Shown here: positions 60,685 through 64,000 of the stretch, piece by piece | Layout of the letters: every line of letters begins with the position of its first letter | How positions within the stretch are numbered: the first letter of the stretch is position 1 | Assembly: GCA_030149815.1 (NCBI GenBank) | Contig: JASLHI010000050.1 | Location: forward strand, 13,926 to 77,925 | Reading direction: 5' to 3' | Origin: Aquirhabdus sp. | GTDB lineage: Bacteria > Pseudomonadota > Gammaproteobacteria > Pseudomonadales > Moraxellaceae | DNA: 64,000 bases | Translations under genes and position numbers: made by a program | Notes under the pieces: generated by a model | The model's input: only the letters and a program-made list of their open reading frames with translations | Database searches by the model: none | What the model was told of the DNA's origin: nothing

Positions 60685-62748
60685 TTAAAAATCGAATTGA
60701 GAAAATCCGTCTCGTAATAACAAAGTGGCTTCACTTGCAGGCTTTGGTTTACTGACCAAATAGCCTTGCAATACATCACACCCTTCATCACACAAATAAC
60801 GTGCCTGCTCTCTAGTTTCAACGCCTTCAGCCACAACCTCCATATTCAACGCATTACTCATCGCTAGAATCGCGAGTACAATTGCTTTTTGCTGAGGGCT
60901 GTTCATCATTTGCATAATAAACGATCGATCTATTTTGATCACATCAATTGGGTATAAACCGAGATAAGACAAAGAGGAATAACCCGTACCAAAATCATCT
61001 AATGCAATAGTGACTTGACGACTCCGTATCTCTTGTAAAATATTTCGTACTTTCTCTTGCTCATCCATGAGCAAGCTTTCGGTAATTTCCAACTCTAAAC
61101 TTGTAGGCGCAATTTGGTATTTAGTCAAAATACGATCTAATGTTGCTAGAAAGTTACCTCGTTGTAATTGTAATGCTGAGACATTAACAGACACTTTTAG
61201 ATGATCATATCCCATGTCAGCCCAAGCTTTAATCTGTGCACAAGCCCGATCCAACACAAATTCACCAAGTTGTCCAATCACACCTATTTCTTCTGCTAAC
61301 CCAATAAACTCTATCGGTGAAATTAGTCCCCTTTCAGGATGATTCCAACGTACTAATGCTTCAAACCCGACTATCTGTTTATTATATGCATGAATCTTTG
61401 CCTGATAATAAACCTCAAACTGTGGAGGAGATAAAGCTTTGCGCAAAGAATTCTCTAACGAGATTCGTGCAAACGGTTGAATTTCTTGCTGAGTTGCAGC
61501 AAAAATAATCGTATTACCACCCAAGCGTTTAGCTTCTTGTAATGCATTCTCAGCATAATAAAATAGAGTATCAACTTGTTGAGCATGTTGAGGAAAAAGT
61601 GCAATACCAATAGATATGGTAACGATCACTTCTTGGGTATTGATACCAAATGGTATATCAAACAACTGTTGTAGTTTCTGACTGTATTCTTTTAGTTTTT
61701 GTGGATCATTTTCTGGATATTCGAGCACAATTCCAAAATCATCACTACCTAAATGCGCAATAAATCCAGTTCGGATTTCAATGCTAACAAATCGTGCCGC
61801 CACCTGCTTGAGGAGTTGATCAGCATCCTTTGTGCCAAGCAAATTATTCAGTAACCGAAATCGATCTAAGTTCACCAATAACACTGCAAAAGGTGACTGT
61901 TTTTCTATCCCTTGCAAAATAAACTGATGTAGATACTCTTTGAAATAAGTGCGATTAGGCAAATCAGTCAGCGAATCATAGTTAGCTAAATAAGATAACC
62001 GTTGCTCGTTTCTGCGACGTTCAGTGAGATCACCAATGATTCCAATATAATGAGTTTTGCGTTGTTGATTATCGTATACCGTGTTGATATGTAACCAAGC
62101 AGGATACTCCTCACCGTTTTTACGCTGTGTCCAAAACTCACCCTCGTACACTCCGACCATTTCTAAAGTCTGCGTTACATTTTGCGCTGCTTGTACCACA
62201 GTCGGACTATAGTGACGGCCTTGACTCATAAACCGAGTACCAATTAATTCCTCTTTTGAGAAACCTGATACTTTTTCAAAGTAAGGATTGATATTTTGTA
62301 TCTGAAATTGATGATCTAAAATAAAAACACCTTGCGACACATGCTGAAATAGCATGTTCGAAAGCATTTTTCTTTCAGCAGCAGCTTTAATTGAATTGAT
62401 ATTACGTCGGACTCCCACCATCCGTGCTGCAATACCTTTATCTTGATTGCGTACGATCACCTGAGCAATATCTTGCATCCAAATCCAATAGCCATCTTTA
62501 TGCTGTATTCTAAATTCAGCTTCATAATGATCCGTGTGATCTTTTAAATGAGCAATCACCGCATTGCGTACAATTGGATAATCTTCAGGATGTATAAGCT
62601 GAGCGAGGCGCGACATATTAGTATCGGCCTGATTGATCGTATTATCGTGATAGCCCAAAATCTGCCATAAGCTGGTTGAGTATAATTTACGATGCGTAAT
62701 ATCCCAATCCCAAGAGCTAATCATGCCCTCGTAAAGTTCCATCTTCAT
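60685..62748 (-). CDS. PAS-PAS-GGDEF-EAL cyclic-di-GMP protein
   Basis: A 687-residue soluble signalling protein. Two PAS domains (about 5-120 and 130-245), a GGDEF domain (about 252-420) with the degenerate motif GSDDF at 334-338, and an EAL domain (about 430-680). The EAL domain keeps its catalytic set: EALVR 463-467, an NVS asparagine, ITESLL glutamate, DDFGTGYSS, KID lysine, EGVET and LQGY. It should be a c-di-GMP phosphodiesterase with a regulatory, cyclase-inactive GGDEF domain. No membrane segment. ATG 62748 has AAGGAAT upstream. Confidence 0.92.
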   Translation of the reverse strand: MKMELYEGMISSWDWDITHRKLYSTSLWQILGYHDNTINQADTNMSRLAQLIHPEDYPIVRNAVIAHLKDHTDHYEAEFRIQHKDGYWIWMQDIAQVIVRNQDKGIAARMVGVRRNINSIKAAAERKMLSNMLFQHVSQGVFILDHQFQIQNINPYFEKVSGFSKEELIGTRFMSQGRHYSPTVVQAAQNVTQTLEMVGVYEGEFWTQRKNGEEYPAWLHINTVYDNQQRKTHYIGIIGDLTERRRNEQRLSYLANYDSLTDLPNRTYFKEYLHQFILQGIEKQSPFAVLLVNLDRFRLLNNLLGTKDADQLLKQVAARFVSIEIRTGFIAHLGSDDFGIVLEYPENDPQKLKEYSQKLQQLFDIPFGINTQEVIVTISIGIALFPQHAQQVDTLFYYAENALQEAKRLGGNTIIFAATQQEIQPFARISLENSLRKALSPPQFEVYYQAKIHAYNKQIVGFEALVRWNHPERGLISPIEFIGLAEEIGVIGQLGEFVLDRACAQIKAWADMGYDHLKVSVNVSALQLQRGNFLATLDRILTKYQIAPTSLELEITESLLMDEQEKVRNILQEIRSRQVTIALDDFGTGYSSLSYLGLYPIDVIKIDRSFIMQMMNSPQQKAIVLAILAMSNALNMEVVAEGVETREQARYLCDEGCDVLQGYLVSKPKPASEATLLLRDGFSQFDF

Positions 62749-63227
62749 TCCTTATTACATTATTATAGAATCTGTGTAGTGCTCAATTACCCAAAACTTC
62801 AGGATTAAAATGGAAAGAAGGTTATCCTAAGCAATCATAAGAATTTCATAATACGGAGAGTATATCTATTACGTACTTATAAATATATGCGATTTGCAAT
62901 GGTTCTAGGTATGCCGCTATCACCAACAAAAAACATTAGCTTTGAGCCAAGGAGCTTAGTGAAGTCAAAGATCTTTGTATTTTAAATAAAATATTGTTTA
63001 TAAAAACAAATATATAGAAACTATTGTATTTTTCTAGTATTCTTCCACAAGTGTAAAAAATGACAGGTATTTTTTTGATCAAATTTTCAAATTTGGGTAG
63101 ATAATAAAAATTATTTTTTGGCTGTTCACTTTTTTCCAAAAATGAAAATTTTTTAATCAAAATTAAATGGCAACTGGATATCCTAAATCCTACTTCATTT
63201 AAGTTTTAACAAAAAAAAGGATCCGAA
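62749..63227. other. AT-rich intergenic region, no gene seen
   Basis: About 480 bases between the PAS-GGDEF-EAL gene and the GhoS-like gene. A 74-codon leftward frame (63160-62936) starts with TTG, has no ribosome binding site and is Lys/Phe/Ile-rich as expected of AT-rich noise. Promoters for both flanking genes must lie here. Confidence 0.45.
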
Positions 63228-63524
63228 ATGGCTACGTTTATTATTCGTATAGAACTTCCAGATGCAGCTCCAAATGACTACGAAATTTTAAACCATAAAA
63301 TGGAACAGTCTGGTTTTTCAAGGAAAATTCATGGAGATGATGGAAAATCTTATGAATTACCTACCGCTGAGTACATGTGGTCAAGTAGATTCCAAACTAC
63401 TCGCGCAGTACGAAGTCAGGTCGCCTTAATTACCACATCCATTCAAAAAAGCAACTCAGCAATTCTAGTTATGAAATTCAGCCGTTCAGCATGGACAGGA
63501 TTAAAACAGTTAGAACAATCATAA
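63228..63524 (+). CDS. Small protein, possibly GhoS-like (DUF2622)
   Basis: A 98-residue soluble protein. MATFIIRIELPDAAPNDYEI, GFSRKIHGDDGKSYELPTAE and a C-terminal VMKFSRSAWTGLKQL give a ferredoxin-like beta-alpha-beta pattern. The spacing of a hydrophobic first strand, NHKMEQSGF, DDG and EL-T resembles the antitoxin ribonuclease GhoS (98 residues in E. coli), itself related to Cas2. This is from memory and weak. No GhoT-like partner is seen. AAGGAT precedes ATG 63228. It stands alone next to the IS1595 copy. Confidence 0.65.
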   Translation: MATFIIRIELPDAAPNDYEILNHKMEQSGFSRKIHGDDGKSYELPTAEYMWSSRFQTTRAVRSQVALITTSIQKSNSAILVMKFSRSAWTGLKQLEQS

Positions 63525-63782
63525 AGATAAGTTGAACACCAGCACAACGTTTCTATGCTTATAATTCTTAATGACAGGGATACCAACGTACCATGTAATA
63601 AAAAGTGTGCTATTGCGCTGAATTTTGAGTAAATTCACAAAAACAGTGATCTTGAGTAGATATCTTTCTTTTACCGACATGAGAATCCTTCCTCATCAAG
63701 CAATTATTTGATTTGTTCAGGATTTAATTTTCTACGGTTAGTGGTAGCATGATGCATCACTTAGGATGCTAATAATTTATAA
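63525..63782. other. Gap between small protein and insertion sequence
   Basis: About 260 bases without a supported gene; one 25-codon frame at 63555-63632 lacks a ribosome binding site. The last eight bases before the IS end would be one copy of its target duplication; the other copy is outside the window. Confidence 0.35.
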
Positions 63783-64000
63783 GGGGCTGTAGTAGAACAG
63801 GTTAAATTTCTGTCCAAATGAGTAGTGTTTTTAGCTGCTCTTTTGGACTCCCATAATTAAATCTAAACTCACATTCTTTAAGAAACAAGGGAAATGTTTT
63901 TCGATCAATTCCGTTGTATTTTCTCAATACTCTTTTTGCCTGATTCCAGAAGTTTTCAACGCCGTTGATGTGGTTTTTACCTATGCCAAACTGCTTTGAA
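63783..64000 (-). mobile_element. IS1595-family insertion sequence, partial at window edge
   Basis: The element begins GGGGCTGTAGTAGAAC at 63783, which fits the terminal inverted repeat of IS1595-type elements, and carries the 3' end of an ISXO2-like transposase on the minus strand. The other end and inverted repeat lie beyond 64000. Confidence 0.8.
63802..64000 (-). CDS. IS1595-family (ISXO2-like) transposase, C-terminal part
   Basis: The last 66 residues are visible, ending at TAA 63804-63802. They contain KNHINGVENFWNQAKR, then FPLFLKECEFRFNYGSP and LKTLLIW (typical ISXO2-like C-terminus). The DDE/DDN catalytic residues are N-terminal and not in the window except for the EN of GVENFW. The frame is open to the window edge, so the copy may be intact. 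Confidence 0.88.
   Translation of the reverse strand, partial: SKQFGIGKNHINGVENFWNQAKRVLRKYNGIDRKTFPLFLKECEFRFNYGSPKEQLKTLLIWTEI

Noticed and set aside
62936..63160. A 74-codon leftward frame rich in Lys, Phe and Ile
   Set aside because: TTG start, no ribosome binding site and composition expected of AT-rich noise.
63555..63632. A 25-codon frame after the GhoS-like gene, considered as a GhoT-like toxin
   Set aside because: It is not hydrophobic like GhoT, has no ribosome binding site and no recognisable motif.

Overview
The window looks like chromosome of a gammaproteobacterium of the family Moraxellaceae, an Acinetobacter relative. The basis is the close family resemblance of BioB, the isc genes, CysH, DapD, RimO, PurT and glcB-type malate synthase G, the moderately AT-rich composition, and the stand-alone ntrBC pair. 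No species can be named from this alone. Almost all of the sequence is ordinary, densely coding chromosome. The only mobile element is an IS1595-type insertion sequence cut by the right edge, and there is one tRNA gene (Leu, anticodon UAG).

Layout. 0-4 kb: biotin synthase, a membrane fatty acid desaturase with an AraC-type regulator, and a glyoxalase-fold (VOC) protein. 4-9.2 kb: a MerR-centred cluster. One arm runs left (old-yellow-enzyme oxidoreductase, then exported DJ-1/PfpI protein). The other runs right (MerR gene, then acetoacetate-decarboxylase-like protein, then saccharopine-dehydrogenase-like oxidoreductase). Both structural operons have a promoter with a 19-bp spacer filled by the same TTAAAG...CTTTAA palindrome, the hallmark of MerR-activated promoters. 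9.3-17 kb: an SBF-type transporter, a PaaX-like repressor divergent from an AidB-like acyl-CoA dehydrogenase, a possible 32-residue membrane peptide, a CHAD protein, a voltage-sensor-like membrane protein, a TetR regulator and two VOC-fold proteins.

17.2-23 kb: the complete isc operon iscR-iscS-iscU-iscA-hscB-hscA-fdx, with an IscR-type site over its promoter and strong hairpins on both sides of iscU. 23-28 kb: class III nucleotide cyclase, HIT protein, WXXGXW-repeat lipoprotein, thrH, cysH and a MazE/MazF-type toxin-antitoxin pair. 28.5-36 kb: fadH, an unexpected class I-type HMG-CoA reductase, a FadL-type outer-membrane transporter and malate synthase G, which together suggest lipid and acetate use. 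36-45 kb: a frame-shifted HD-domain gene, purT, an acyltransferase, a REP-like inverted repeat, sthA, lipA, a DUF3311/MctP-type symporter pair and dapD.

45-64 kb: tRNA-Leu, a DUF3617 protein, ntrBC with a sigma-54 promoter and two NtrC-type enhancer sites, rimO, a MEKHLA protein, a pqi lipid-transport operon with pqiA split in two, a PreP-like M16 protease, a DUF4382 lipoprotein with a tiny 57-residue lipoprotein behind it, a PAS-GGDEF-EAL protein, a GhoS-like small protein and the IS1595 fragment.

The best candidates for undescribed biology are the MerR dual-operator regulon, the isolated HMG-CoA reductase, the intercistronic hairpins around iscU, the small Cys/Gly-rich lipoprotein and the orphan GhoS-like protein. 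No CRISPR array, phage, integron or biosynthetic gene cluster was seen.
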